Below, one piece after another: positions 6,885 to 13,993 of a stretch of 34,053 nt of DNA. The notes below the pieces were generated by a model, which was given only the letters and a program-made list of their open reading frames with translations, ran no database searches and was not told the DNA's origin. Source of the DNA: JAMCUI01 sp964520615 (GTDB lineage Bacteria; Patescibacteriota; Microgenomatia; 2-02-FULL-39-11); contig CAZFNL010000029.1 of the NCBI GenBank assembly GCA_964520615.1, positions 1 through 34,053 of the forward strand, written 5' to 3'. Numbering within the stretch: the stretch's first letter is position 1; every line of letters begins with the position of its first letter. A program made the position numbers and the translations under genes.

Positions 6885-7925
6885 ATGGATGTTGGCATAT
6901 TAGGATACGGTATATATGTTCCTCAATACAGGATAAAAGTATCTGAGATCGCTTCAGTCTGGGGGAAAGATTCAGATGATGTTGAGAAATCTTTAGGTAA
7001 TAGTGAAAAGTCTGTTGCTGGTTTTGATGAAGACGCAGTGACCCTTGCTTACGAATCTGCCGTTGCAGCGTTAAAGCATGCCGGTGTTAAACCAGAAAAA
7101 ATTGATATATGTTTTGTTGGTTCAGAAAGCCATCCTTATGCGGTTAATCCCACTTCTACAATAGTTAGCGAATTTCTTGGTTTTAAAAAAAGCTATCTGG
7201 CGGCAGATCTGGAATTTGCCTGTAAAGCTGCAACTGCGGGTATGATATCGATTGCGGGGTTGATAGAGTCAGGTGTTGCATCTTACGGTTTGACAATTGG
7301 AAGTGATACGGCTCAATCAAAACCTCACGATGTATTGGAGTATACCGCTGCTGCCGCATCAGCCGCTTTTGTACTAGGCAGAAACAATAATCAATCTATA
7401 GCTAAACTGGTAGCTTTTTCCTCTTTTTCTTCCGATACGCCGGATTTCTGGCGGAGGGATGGTGTGCGTTTTCCCAGCCACGGGGGCAGATTTACTGGTG
7501 AACCTGCTTATTTTTATCATGTTGAGGGAGCAGCTAGAGAGCTTTTATCAAAACTAAAAATGGGGCCGGAAGATTTTGATTACTGTATTTTCCATATGCC
7601 AAACGGTAAATTTCCCAGACAGGTAGCTAAGAGATTAGGATTTACTCCAGAGAAAATAGTCCCTTCTCTTATTGTGGATAAAATAGGTAATCCTTACACT
7701 GCTTCCTCTCTTTTGGGTTTGAGTGCAGTTCTTGATATTGCCAAGCCAAATGAGAAGATTTTTATGGTTTCTTATGGATCAGGTGCAGGATCCGACGCTT
7801 TTGTTTTTGAGGCGACTGAAAACATTATTAAAAAGGAAACTGGAAAAAATGCGTTTCTGCAGTCACTGTCGAATAAGAAATATATTTCTTATCCCGAATA
7901 TCTCCGGTTTACAAAGAAAATATAA
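6885..7925 (+). CDS. mvaS: Hydroxymethylglutaryl-CoA synthase, archaeal type
   Basis: Condenses acetyl-CoA with acetoacetyl-CoA to HMG-CoA. 346 residues, the length of the archaeal/short bacterial family. Catalytic residues are visible: Glu81 in VGSESHPYAV, the acyl-accepting Cys113 in DLEFACKAAT, and His237 in YCIFHMPNGK. The DLEFACKA motif is typical of archaeal enzymes. The thiolase gene follows after 4 nt and a DUF35 gene after that, the same trio that in archaea forms one complex channelling acetoacetyl-CoA between the two active sites. Acetoacetyl-CoA formation is unfavourable, so such coupling would matter here too. Confidence 0.93.
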   Translation: MDVGILGYGIYVPQYRIKVSEIASVWGKDSDDVEKSLGNSEKSVAGFDEDAVTLAYESAVAALKHAGVKPEKIDICFVGSESHPYAVNPTSTIVSEFLGFKKSYLAADLEFACKAATAGMISIAGLIESGVASYGLTIGSDTAQSKPHDVLEYTAAAASAAFVLGRNNNQSIAKLVAFSSFSSDTPDFWRRDGVRFPSHGGRFTGEPAYFYHVEGAARELLSKLKMGPEDFDYCIFHMPNGKFPRQVAKRLGFTPEKIVPSLIVDKIGNPYTASSLLGLSAVLDIAKPNEKIFMVSYGSGAGSDAFVFEATENIIKKETGKNAFLQSLSNKKYISYPEYLRFTKKI

Positions 7926-7929
7926 ACTT

Positions 7930-9072
7930 ATGAAAATATCTGTTTTGGGAGCCGCCACTACAAAATTTGGAGAATTATGGAGTCGTTCCCCCAGGGATCT
8001 TGTAGTGGAGGCTGTTAATGAGGCGCTTGATGATTCTAAGGGAATTTCTCTGTCGGATATAGAAGCGATATATGTAGGTAATATGCTTTCAGGGACGTTG
8101 GGTGGACAGGATCACCTTGGGGCATTTTTTGCGGAAGAATTAGGATTGCACGTACCAGCTATGAAAATTGAAGGAGCATGTGCTTCAGGAGGTCTGGCGA
8201 TTCATGCAGGAGTGACAGCAGTATCTTCCGGTATTTATGAAAATGTTTTAGTTTTGGGAATAGAGAAAATGACAGATTTCAAACCTGAAGAGGTGGCTGA
8301 AGCTCTTATGGGCGCTGGTTCTGATCCTGAAAGAGATGCCGGGGCCAGTTTTCCTTCATTATATGCGCTTATGGCCAGGGCGCATATGGAAAAGTATGGC
8401 ACAACAGAGGAAGATATGGCCGCAGTCGCTGTAAAAAATCATTACCACGCGTCCTTAAACTCTCACGCACAGTTCACTTTTCCAGTTACAATGGAAAAAG
8501 TGATGGAAAGCCCGGTAGTTTCCTCTCCATTGAAACTGCTTGATTGTTCTCCTATCTCAGACGGTGCAGCCGCAGTCATACTTTCCTCAAAAATTAAAAA
8601 GACAGGTAAAAACGTATTTATTGTCGGGTCTTCCGTGGCGACTGACTCACTGGGTTTGGCCGAAAGAGATGATTTGACCACAATTTATGCAGCAAAGGAA
8701 GCGGCCAGAAAAGCTTATAAGATGTCCGGTGTCGGACCTAGTGAAATAGATGTGGCAGAAGTTCATGACTGTTTTACTATTGCAGAAATTATAGCGATGG
8801 AGGATCTTGGATTTTTTGGAAAGGGAAAAGCGGCAAGAGCCGTTAGATTAGGACAGACTAGATTAGGCGGACGGCCAGTTGTAAACACTTCTGGGGGGTT
8901 AAAGGCTTGCGGGCATCCTGTTGGCGCAACAGGAGTAAAGCAGGTGGTAGAAATCTACAGACAACTTAAAGGAATCGCTGGCAAGAAACAGGTAAAAGGG
9001 GCCAAGTTGGGTTTGACCCATAACGTTGGTGGTAGTGGAGCCACAGCGGTAGTGAACATATTGAAGGGTTAG
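7930..9072 (+). CDS. Archaeal-type thiolase (acetyl-CoA C-acetyltransferase)
   Basis: Joins two acetyl-CoA to acetoacetyl-CoA, the substrate of the preceding gene product. 380 residues from the ATG at 7930. The frame is open upstream, but that part overlaps HMG-CoA synthase and I discard it. The nucleophile is Cys84 in EGACASGGLAIHAG. The C-terminal part shows EVHDCFTIAEIIAMEDLG and the GGLKACGHPVGATG signature, which belong to the SCP2/archaeal thiolase branch rather than to bacterial AtoB/PhaA. Spacing to mvaS (4 nt) and the DUF35 gene downstream support a three-protein complex. Confidence 0.92.
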   Translation: MKISVLGAATTKFGELWSRSPRDLVVEAVNEALDDSKGISLSDIEAIYVGNMLSGTLGGQDHLGAFFAEELGLHVPAMKIEGACASGGLAIHAGVTAVSSGIYENVLVLGIEKMTDFKPEEVAEALMGAGSDPERDAGASFPSLYALMARAHMEKYGTTEEDMAAVAVKNHYHASLNSHAQFTFPVTMEKVMESPVVSSPLKLLDCSPISDGAAAVILSSKIKKTGKNVFIVGSSVATDSLGLAERDDLTTIYAAKEAARKAYKMSGVGPSEIDVAEVHDCFTIAEIIAMEDLGFFGKGKAARAVRLGQTRLGGRPVVNTSGGLKACGHPVGATGVKQVVEIYRQLKGIAGKKQVKGAKLGLTHNVGGSGATAVVNILKG

Positions 9073-9119
9073 AGCTGGTACCAATTTAATAGAGATTTTA
9101 GTATCTTAAGGTGTATATA

Positions 9120-9419
9120 ATGATCAGTCCAGTCAAAGTTTGGCGCAATCAGAAAAAAATTCAAAAAATATTAGGGCTTTATGGAACAATAGTTTCCTGG
9201 ACTAAAGTACATGTTCCTCCAGTGGGATTTTCCTCACAAGCCCCATATGTGATTGTTGTGGTTAAGCTGGAATCAGGTAAAAGTTATATAGCTCAACTTG
9301 TCGATTTTAGTGAAAATAGCTTGAAAACAGGACAGAAGGTGAAAGCTGTTTTAAGGAAAACAAGAGATCCCGGTGAAGAAGGAGTGATACCATACGGTAT
9401 TAAGTTCAAACCCGTATGA
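9120..9419 (+). CDS. DUF35 OB-fold protein lacking the zinc ribbon
   Basis: 99 residues from the ATG at 9120, which has a good AAGGTG Shine-Dalgarno 6 nt upstream. In archaea the DUF35 protein bridges thiolase and HMG-CoA synthase. The OB-fold part matches well: GLYGTIVSWTKVHVPPVGF, APYVIVVVKLESG, IAQLVDF, GQKVKAVLRK and a terminal IPYGIKFKPV. The usual N-terminal rubredoxin-like zinc ribbon with its two CxxC pairs is absent. The protein has no Cys at all, and only a short basic helix (VWRNQKKIQKIL) precedes the fold. It sits directly after the thiolase gene, where the archaeal partner would be. The assignment is strong from motif and context; function without the zinc ribbon is inference. 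Confidence 0.82.
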   Translation: MISPVKVWRNQKKIQKILGLYGTIVSWTKVHVPPVGFSSQAPYVIVVVKLESGKSYIAQLVDFSENSLKTGQKVKAVLRKTRDPGEEGVIPYGIKFKPV

Positions 9420-9432
9420 GACTTCATAAACA

Positions 9433-10395
9433 ATGTCTGTAATCGTATCGTCACCCGGGAAAATTCATCTACTTGGAGAGCACGCTGTTGTCTACGGTAA
9501 ACCGGCTCTTCTAGCTGCAATAGATAAAAGGTTGTATGTTAAAGTCAAAAGATTAGATTCATATCAGGGGACAACAGATACTGGTGTGAGAATAAAAACC
9601 TCCGAAGGCGGAAAATTAATTCTTGAATGTATTTCTGTTTTTAGAAAAGCTTTTGTTATAAAGAAATTTCCACCGCTAGAGATCAATGTTTCCTCCAATA
9701 TTTCCACAGGTTCCGGTCTTGGTTCATCAGCCGCTCTTTCCGCATCAGTTATTGGTGCTCTTATGAAGGGTGTCAAAAATATTTGGAATCCCGTCAGGAT
9801 AAATGAGTTGGCGTTTGAGGTAGAGAAGATGGCTCATGGAAACCCATCGGGAGCGGATAATACTACAGTCGTTTTTGGCGGGTTGGTTTGGTATAGAAAG
9901 GAGTTTGACTTTCTCAAATCAATTTGGAGTTTACCTTTGTCTCCATACAAAATTCCGTCATTCTTTCTTATTGACTCGGGCCGGCCAAAAGAGTCTACAA
10001 AAGAGATGGTTGAGTTCGTAAGTTTACTATATAAAAGAAGAAAAGGGATGATGGAGTCTGTTTTTTCCGATCAGGAGTTACAGACAAAAAAACTTTTACT
10101 TTCTTTCCGAAAAGATAATAAGAGCGAGATGATTGAAGCATTGAAATGCGGAGAGAGAAATCTGGAAAAAATGGGTGTGGTTGGGGCGAAAGCATATAAA
10201 ATAATTAGAGAAATAGAAGTTTCTGGTGGTGCAGGAAAAATTTGCGGAGCCGGTGGAAAAAAAGAAGGAAGCGGCATGATTCTTTGTTTTCTACATAACA
10301 AGTCAGTGTTACAAAAAATTGCACAAAAATATTCTACGTCTCTTTTACCCGTAAAATTAGGAGAAGAAGGTATAAGGGTAGAACAAAAGAATTAG
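9433..10395 (+). CDS. mvaK1: Mevalonate kinase (GHMP kinase)
   Basis: Phosphorylates mevalonate to 5-phosphomevalonate with ATP. 320 residues with the three GHMP motifs: SPGKIHLLGEHAVVYGKPAL near the start, the ATP-binding STGSGLGSSAALSAS at about 92-106, and the C-terminal glycine motif GAGKICGAGGKKEGSG at about 265-280. HGNPSGADNTTVVFGG, which holds the catalytic Asp, is typical of mevalonate kinases rather than galactokinases. It lies 13 nt after the DUF35 gene and 4 nt before a second GHMP kinase. Confidence 0.88.
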   Translation: MSVIVSSPGKIHLLGEHAVVYGKPALLAAIDKRLYVKVKRLDSYQGTTDTGVRIKTSEGGKLILECISVFRKAFVIKKFPPLEINVSSNISTGSGLGSSAALSASVIGALMKGVKNIWNPVRINELAFEVEKMAHGNPSGADNTTVVFGGLVWYRKEFDFLKSIWSLPLSPYKIPSFFLIDSGRPKESTKEMVEFVSLLYKRRKGMMESVFSDQELQTKKLLLSFRKDNKSEMIEALKCGERNLEKMGVVGAKAYKIIREIEVSGGAGKICGAGGKKEGSGMILCFLHNKSVLQKIAQKYSTSLLPVKLGEEGIRVEQKN

Positions 10396-10399
10396 TCTT

Positions 10400-11320
10400 A
10401 TGAACTCTGAAGTATTGACTGTTGTTGCCCCTGGTAAACTGATGCTTTTTGGCGAGCATGCCGTAATTTATGGTCATCCCTGCATTGTCTCAGCCTTGGA
10501 TAAATATATAGAGATTAAAGGGAAAATTATTGATGAAAGAGATGATAAATTTGATATAGCTGATTACAGTGATAGTTTTATAAGACGTATGATAAGTGTT
10601 TTCAGGAGAAAATATGGAAAGAAAGAAAAAATTTTTATTTCCTCAAAAAGCACATTAGGCCGGTATGGGCTTGGTTCATCAGCAGCTATTTCTGTGGCGA
10701 CTGTAAAAATGTTAGGCAAACTTTTTAATATACCATTAAGTAAGAAGAAACTTTTTAACATCTCATACGAGGGTGTATTAAAAGTACAAAAGGGAAAAGC
10801 GTCTGGATTTGATTTGGCCAGCAGTATCTACGGCGGTACCATACTTTTTGACGGGAAAACAAAAAAGACGGTTTATTTAAGTAAGGGAAAGCTGCCTTTT
10901 TTAACGGTTTTTACCGGTAGAAAATCAAAAACAGTAGATATGGTAAAAAAAGTAGCCCAAGAAAAATTAAAAAATCCTAAAATGACGGAAAAAATACTCT
11001 CAGAAATCGGAAAAATAGCATTGAGAGCGGAAAGGGCATTGAAAGAAAAAAAATGGGAAGTTGTGGGAAAATTGATGAACGATAATCAAAAATTATTGGT
11101 CGGGCTTGGCGTAAGTAATGGAGTAATTGATAAACTAGTGAAAATATCTCTTGATTCCGGAGGGCTGGGAGCAAAAATATCAGGAGCAGGAGGAGGAGAT
11201 TGTATAATAGTTTTAACGGATAGAATAGCAACTGATAAAATAAAGACAAATATTGAAAAAGCCGGGGGAATTGTTTTGGATATAAACGTCGGCATCGGAG
11301 AAGGGGTAAAAGCTATATGA
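10400..11320 (+). CDS. mvaK2: Phosphomevalonate kinase (second GHMP kinase)
   Basis: Likely converts 5-phosphomevalonate to 5-diphosphomevalonate. 306 residues. GHMP motifs: VVAPGKLMLFGEHAVIYGHP, LGRYGLGSSAAISVATVK and AKISGAGGGDCIIVL. KGKASGFDLASSIYGG corresponds to the G-S-G-x-D-x-A-S-x-x-YGG motif of ERG8/MvaK2-type phosphomevalonate kinases, whereas true mevalonate kinases have a P-S-G-x-D-N motif as in the preceding gene. Adjacent to mvaK1 (4 nt) and overlapping the next gene by 4 nt (ATGA). It could instead be a second mevalonate kinase paralog, but the motif difference and pathway logic favour phosphomevalonate kinase. Confidence 0.78.
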   Translation: MNSEVLTVVAPGKLMLFGEHAVIYGHPCIVSALDKYIEIKGKIIDERDDKFDIADYSDSFIRRMISVFRRKYGKKEKIFISSKSTLGRYGLGSSAAISVATVKMLGKLFNIPLSKKKLFNISYEGVLKVQKGKASGFDLASSIYGGTILFDGKTKKTVYLSKGKLPFLTVFTGRKSKTVDMVKKVAQEKLKNPKMTEKILSEIGKIALRAERALKEKKWEVVGKLMNDNQKLLVGLGVSNGVIDKLVKISLDSGGLGAKISGAGGGDCIIVLTDRIATDKIKTNIEKAGGIVLDINVGIGEGVKAI

Positions 11321-12294
11321 AAGCAACTGCACTTGCACCATCAAATATCGCTTTTATCAAATATTGGGGGAGAATTGATGAAATTTCACGGTTGCCTACA
11401 AACAGTAGCATTTCCATGAATTTAAGCGGGATGCACACTGTGACTACTGTGGAATTTTCAATAAAATACGAAAGAGATGATATTGAGATTGATGGGCAAA
11501 AGAATGATAGAGAAACAGAGCGTATTGTTGATCATTTGGATAGGATAAGAAATTTAGCCAAGATTGACGACAGGGCAAGAGTTGTTAGCAGGAATAATTT
11601 TCCGTCTTCTACTGGTCTTTCCTCATCAGCTTCAGGATTTGCCACTTTGACTGTATCTGCTTCTAAAGCTGCAGGTTTGGAATTGCCGGAAAAAAAGTTG
11701 TCAGTATTAGCTAGGTTAGCATCTGGGTCTGCCTGTCGGTCAATACCTGACGGTTTTGTAGAGTGGGAGAAAGGAATAGACGGTAAAAGTTCATACGCGT
11801 TTTCTTTGTACCCCTCAAATTGGTGGCAGATTGCAGATGTTGTTGTCATTGTTTCCCAAAATAAAAAGGATATACCTACTACACAGGGCCAAAAACTTGC
11901 AGGTACGAGTCCTTTTTTCAAGACCAGGTTGGATCTGATTAATGAGAAAATCAAAGAATGTAAAAACGCTATCTCCGAAAGAAATTTTTTAGCTTTTGGT
12001 AATCTTATCGAAAAGGAAGCATTAGAAATGCATGCTGTTATGTTGACTTCAGATCCACCCTTAATATACTGGCAGCCGGCAACTTTACAAATGATGAAAT
12101 TAGTGGAAAAATGGCGCAAAGAGGGATTGCAGGTCTATTTTACGGTAAATACCGGGCAGGATATTCATCTAATTTGCAAGAAGGATGATATAGAAAGAGT
12201 TATGGTTAAACTGAAAAGTTTAGATATCGTAAGAAATATAATTATTAATTATCCGGCAGAAGGAGCAAGGTTAGTAAAAAAACATCTTTTTTAA
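11317..12294 (+). CDS. mvaD: Diphosphomevalonate decarboxylase family protein
   Basis: Expected to decarboxylate diphosphomevalonate to IPP with ATP. 325 residues, the usual length. Family motifs: APSNIAFIKYWGR, LPTNSSISMNLS, FPSSTGLSSSASGFATL (phosphate loop), RLASGSACRSI and GFVEW. The C-terminal motif reads YFTVNTGQDIH (residues 274-284), where characterised enzymes have D-A-G-P-N. The position of the catalytic Asp (Asp302 in yeast) is Asn278 here, and an Asp appears four residues later. That could mean a different branch, a shifted catalytic residue or an altered substrate such as monophosphate. With a phosphomevalonate kinase next door and no isopentenyl phosphate kinase in the window, the classical reaction is still the best guess. 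Confidence 0.8.
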   Translation: MKATALAPSNIAFIKYWGRIDEISRLPTNSSISMNLSGMHTVTTVEFSIKYERDDIEIDGQKNDRETERIVDHLDRIRNLAKIDDRARVVSRNNFPSSTGLSSSASGFATLTVSASKAAGLELPEKKLSVLARLASGSACRSIPDGFVEWEKGIDGKSSYAFSLYPSNWWQIADVVVIVSQNKKDIPTTQGQKLAGTSPFFKTRLDLINEKIKECKNAISERNFLAFGNLIEKEALEMHAVMLTSDPPLIYWQPATLQMMKLVEKWRKEGLQVYFTVNTGQDIHLICKKDDIERVMVKLKSLDIVRNIIINYPAEGARLVKKHLF

Positions 12295-12295
12295 T

Positions 12296-13000
12296 ATGGC
12301 AGATTCTGAGAAATTTCATATACCAAGGCATGTAGCTATCATTATGGATGGAAACCGCCGTTGGGCAAAGGAGAAAGGTTTGCCATCATTTGAAGGTCAT
12401 CGAATCGGTGAAGAAAAAATTGAGCCTATTGTAGATAAGGCAATAGAGCTCGGCATAAAATATCTTACTTTTTGGGCGTTTTCCACTGAAAATTGGCACA
12501 GAACAAAACGTGAGGTGTCATTCCTGATGAATTTATATAGGCGTCAGTTAAATAAAAAGGTGGATAATTTCCATAAGAAAAATGTCAAGGTCAACGTCAT
12601 AGGTAATATAACAATGTTTCCAGAGGATATACAGAGTAAAACTGCCAAATGGATGGAAAAAACAAAAGATAATACTAGGATTACAGTAAATATTGCGCTC
12701 AGTTATGGCGGAAGAGATGAAATCATCCGCGCTATTGAAAAATGGCAGATTAAATCCGGGAAATCAAAGTCAAAACTGACAAAGGAAGAATTTGGGAAAT
12801 ATTTAGATACTGCCGGTCAGCCGGACCCTGATTTGCTAATAAGAACCGGTGGAGAAAAAAGATTGTCCGGTTTTCTTTTATGGCAAATGGAATATGCTGA
12901 GCTTTATTTTACAGATGCTTATTGGCCAGTTTTTACACCTGAAGAGTTTATGAAAGCAATCACTGATTATTCTGGAAGAATGAGGCGTTTTGGGAAGTAA
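12296..13000 (+). CDS. uppS: Isoprenyl transferase (cis-prenyltransferase, UppS family)
   Basis: Adds IPP units in cis to an allylic primer to make polyprenyl diphosphate, the precursor of the lipid carrier for peptidoglycan and glycan precursors. 234 residues. HVAIIMDGNRRWAKE holds the catalytic Asp18 and the phosphate-binding Arg pair. FWAFSTENWHR, LSYGGRDEII and the C-terminal DLLIRTGGEKRLSGFLLWQ and AELYF motifs are all present. RTGGE instead of RTSGE is a tolerated variant. It starts one base after the mvaD stop, so it is clearly part of the isoprenoid block and shows where the IPP goes. The allylic substrate needs an IPP isomerase and a trans-prenyltransferase, which are not in this window. 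Confidence 0.93.
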   Translation: MADSEKFHIPRHVAIIMDGNRRWAKEKGLPSFEGHRIGEEKIEPIVDKAIELGIKYLTFWAFSTENWHRTKREVSFLMNLYRRQLNKKVDNFHKKNVKVNVIGNITMFPEDIQSKTAKWMEKTKDNTRITVNIALSYGGRDEIIRAIEKWQIKSGKSKSKLTKEEFGKYLDTAGQPDPDLLIRTGGEKRLSGFLLWQMEYAELYFTDAYWPVFTPEEFMKAITDYSGRMRRFGK

Positions 13001-13068
13001 TTTTATCATCAAGAGTGTAAGAACTGGGAATTCCATGCAGGAGTTATGAGTTTTTTACCTTTGTAATG

Positions 13069-13102
13069 TATAATAAATAGAGATAGAAGGTTTTACTGTA
13101 AA
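13069..13102 (+). promoter_or_regulatory. Promoter and small palindrome before the RHH-nucleotidyltransferase gene
   Basis: TATAAT at 13069-13074 without a clear -35. Downstream, TTTACTGTAAA (13092-13102) is an 11-bp palindrome between the probable start site and the ATG at 13113. It could be an autoregulatory site for the DNA-binding domain encoded next; this is weak evidence. Confidence 0.35.
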
Positions 13103-13112
13103 GCGATAATTT

Positions 13113-13952
13113 ATGGATAGAGAACGTCTTACGATTACTTTGAAAAAAACCGTTTTGTCACAGGTGGATAAATTTATTGACGGAACCAGAATACGTAATC
13201 GTTCTCACGCAATAGAATATCTTATCACCCAAAGCCTGACGCCAAAAATAAACCAAGCAGTGATATTGGCTGGAGGAAACGGTCTTAACATGCGGCCATT
13301 TACTTTCGAGATGCCTAAAGGTCTTTTTCCTGTGGGGGGAAAGCCGATTTTGGAATATGTCGTTGAACTTTTGCGTCAGTATGAGATAAGAAACCTGATT
13401 TTTTCCATTGGACATCTTGGAGGTAAAGTAAAAGAACATTTCGGAGACGGTAAAAAATATGGTGTTAGTATAAGGTACGTGGAGGAAGAAAAGGAAGCGG
13501 GTACGGGTGGAGCTCTTAATTTAGCTAAAAAATATATTACTGGCGATACATTTCTAGTGGTACACGGAGATATACTTATTGATATACAGTTGTCCGATTT
13601 CATACTCTTTCATAAAGAGCAGAATACAATAGCCACAATTGCACTTACATCAGTAGCTGACCCTTCAAGATTCGGCGAAGTGGTGATGCAAGGAACCAAA
13701 ATCACTAAATTTGTGGAGAAACCGCAAAAAGGTATGCATACTTCCCAACTGATAAGCTGCGGCGTCTATCTTTTTGATAAAGATATTTTTAAGTATATAC
13801 CCCAAAAAGAATTTTCACTTTTGGAAAATATTTTTCCTGAGTTGGCAACAAAGGAACAGTTGTCTGGTTTTCTTTTTGGAGGAAAATGGGTAGACATAAG
13901 CAGTCCATCATCATACGAAAAAGCAATTAAAGAGTGGGGCCAGAGAAAATAA
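13113..13952 (+). CDS. Ribbon-helix-helix domain fused to a sugar nucleotidyltransferase
   Basis: 279 residues in two parts. Residues 1-45 (RLTITLKKTVLSQVDKFI, then RNRSHAIEYLITQSL) read as a ribbon-helix-helix DNA-binding domain of the Arc/CopG type: a short strand, a helix, the N-R-S turn and a second helix. Residues 47-275 are a nucleotidyltransferase of the glucose-1-phosphate/mannose-1-phosphate type: ILAGGNGLNMRPFT, MPKGLFPVGGKPILEY (Lys69), GTGGAL, HGDILID (metal-binding Asp153), VEKP and WVDISSPSSYEKA (second Asp261). The signature loop is altered: the usual G-T-R-L-R-P reads G-L-N-M-R-P, so the conserved Thr and Arg are missing. It may be an active NDP-sugar synthase that senses its ligand and regulates DNA, or a non-catalytic sensor. 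It lies 112 nt after uppS, in a cell-envelope context. Confidence 0.8.
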   Translation: MDRERLTITLKKTVLSQVDKFIDGTRIRNRSHAIEYLITQSLTPKINQAVILAGGNGLNMRPFTFEMPKGLFPVGGKPILEYVVELLRQYEIRNLIFSIGHLGGKVKEHFGDGKKYGVSIRYVEEEKEAGTGGALNLAKKYITGDTFLVVHGDILIDIQLSDFILFHKEQNTIATIALTSVADPSRFGEVVMQGTKITKFVEKPQKGMHTSQLISCGVYLFDKDIFKYIPQKEFSLLENIFPELATKEQLSGFLFGGKWVDISSPSSYEKAIKEWGQRK

Positions 13953-13960
13953 GCGCGTAT

Positions 13961-13984
13961 ATCTCTTAAAAGAGATGATATAAT
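13961..13984 (+). promoter_or_regulatory. 16-bp perfect palindrome abutting an extended -10
   Basis: ATCTCTTAAAAGAGAT (13961-13976) is a perfect palindrome. Its last base is the T of a TGATATAAT extended -10 (13976-13984), which ends 9 nt before the ATG at 13994. There is no U-tract, so it is better read as an operator than as a terminator of the preceding gene. The RHH protein encoded just upstream is one candidate binder. Confidence 0.5.
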
Positions 13985-13993
13985 TGATTTTTA

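Noticed and set aside
7723..7929. N-terminal extension of the thiolase frame
   Set aside because: Overlaps HMG-CoA synthase; thiolase homology starts exactly at the ATG at 7930.
11532..12119. Long antisense frame of 195 codons on the minus strand
   Set aside because: Lies wholly inside mvaD, which has strong motifs; the translation resembles no protein and is a coding shadow.
13015..13060. Terminator after uppS
   Set aside because: Only a GGAATTCC palindrome and weak outer pairing, with a T run too far away to count as a clear intrinsic terminator.
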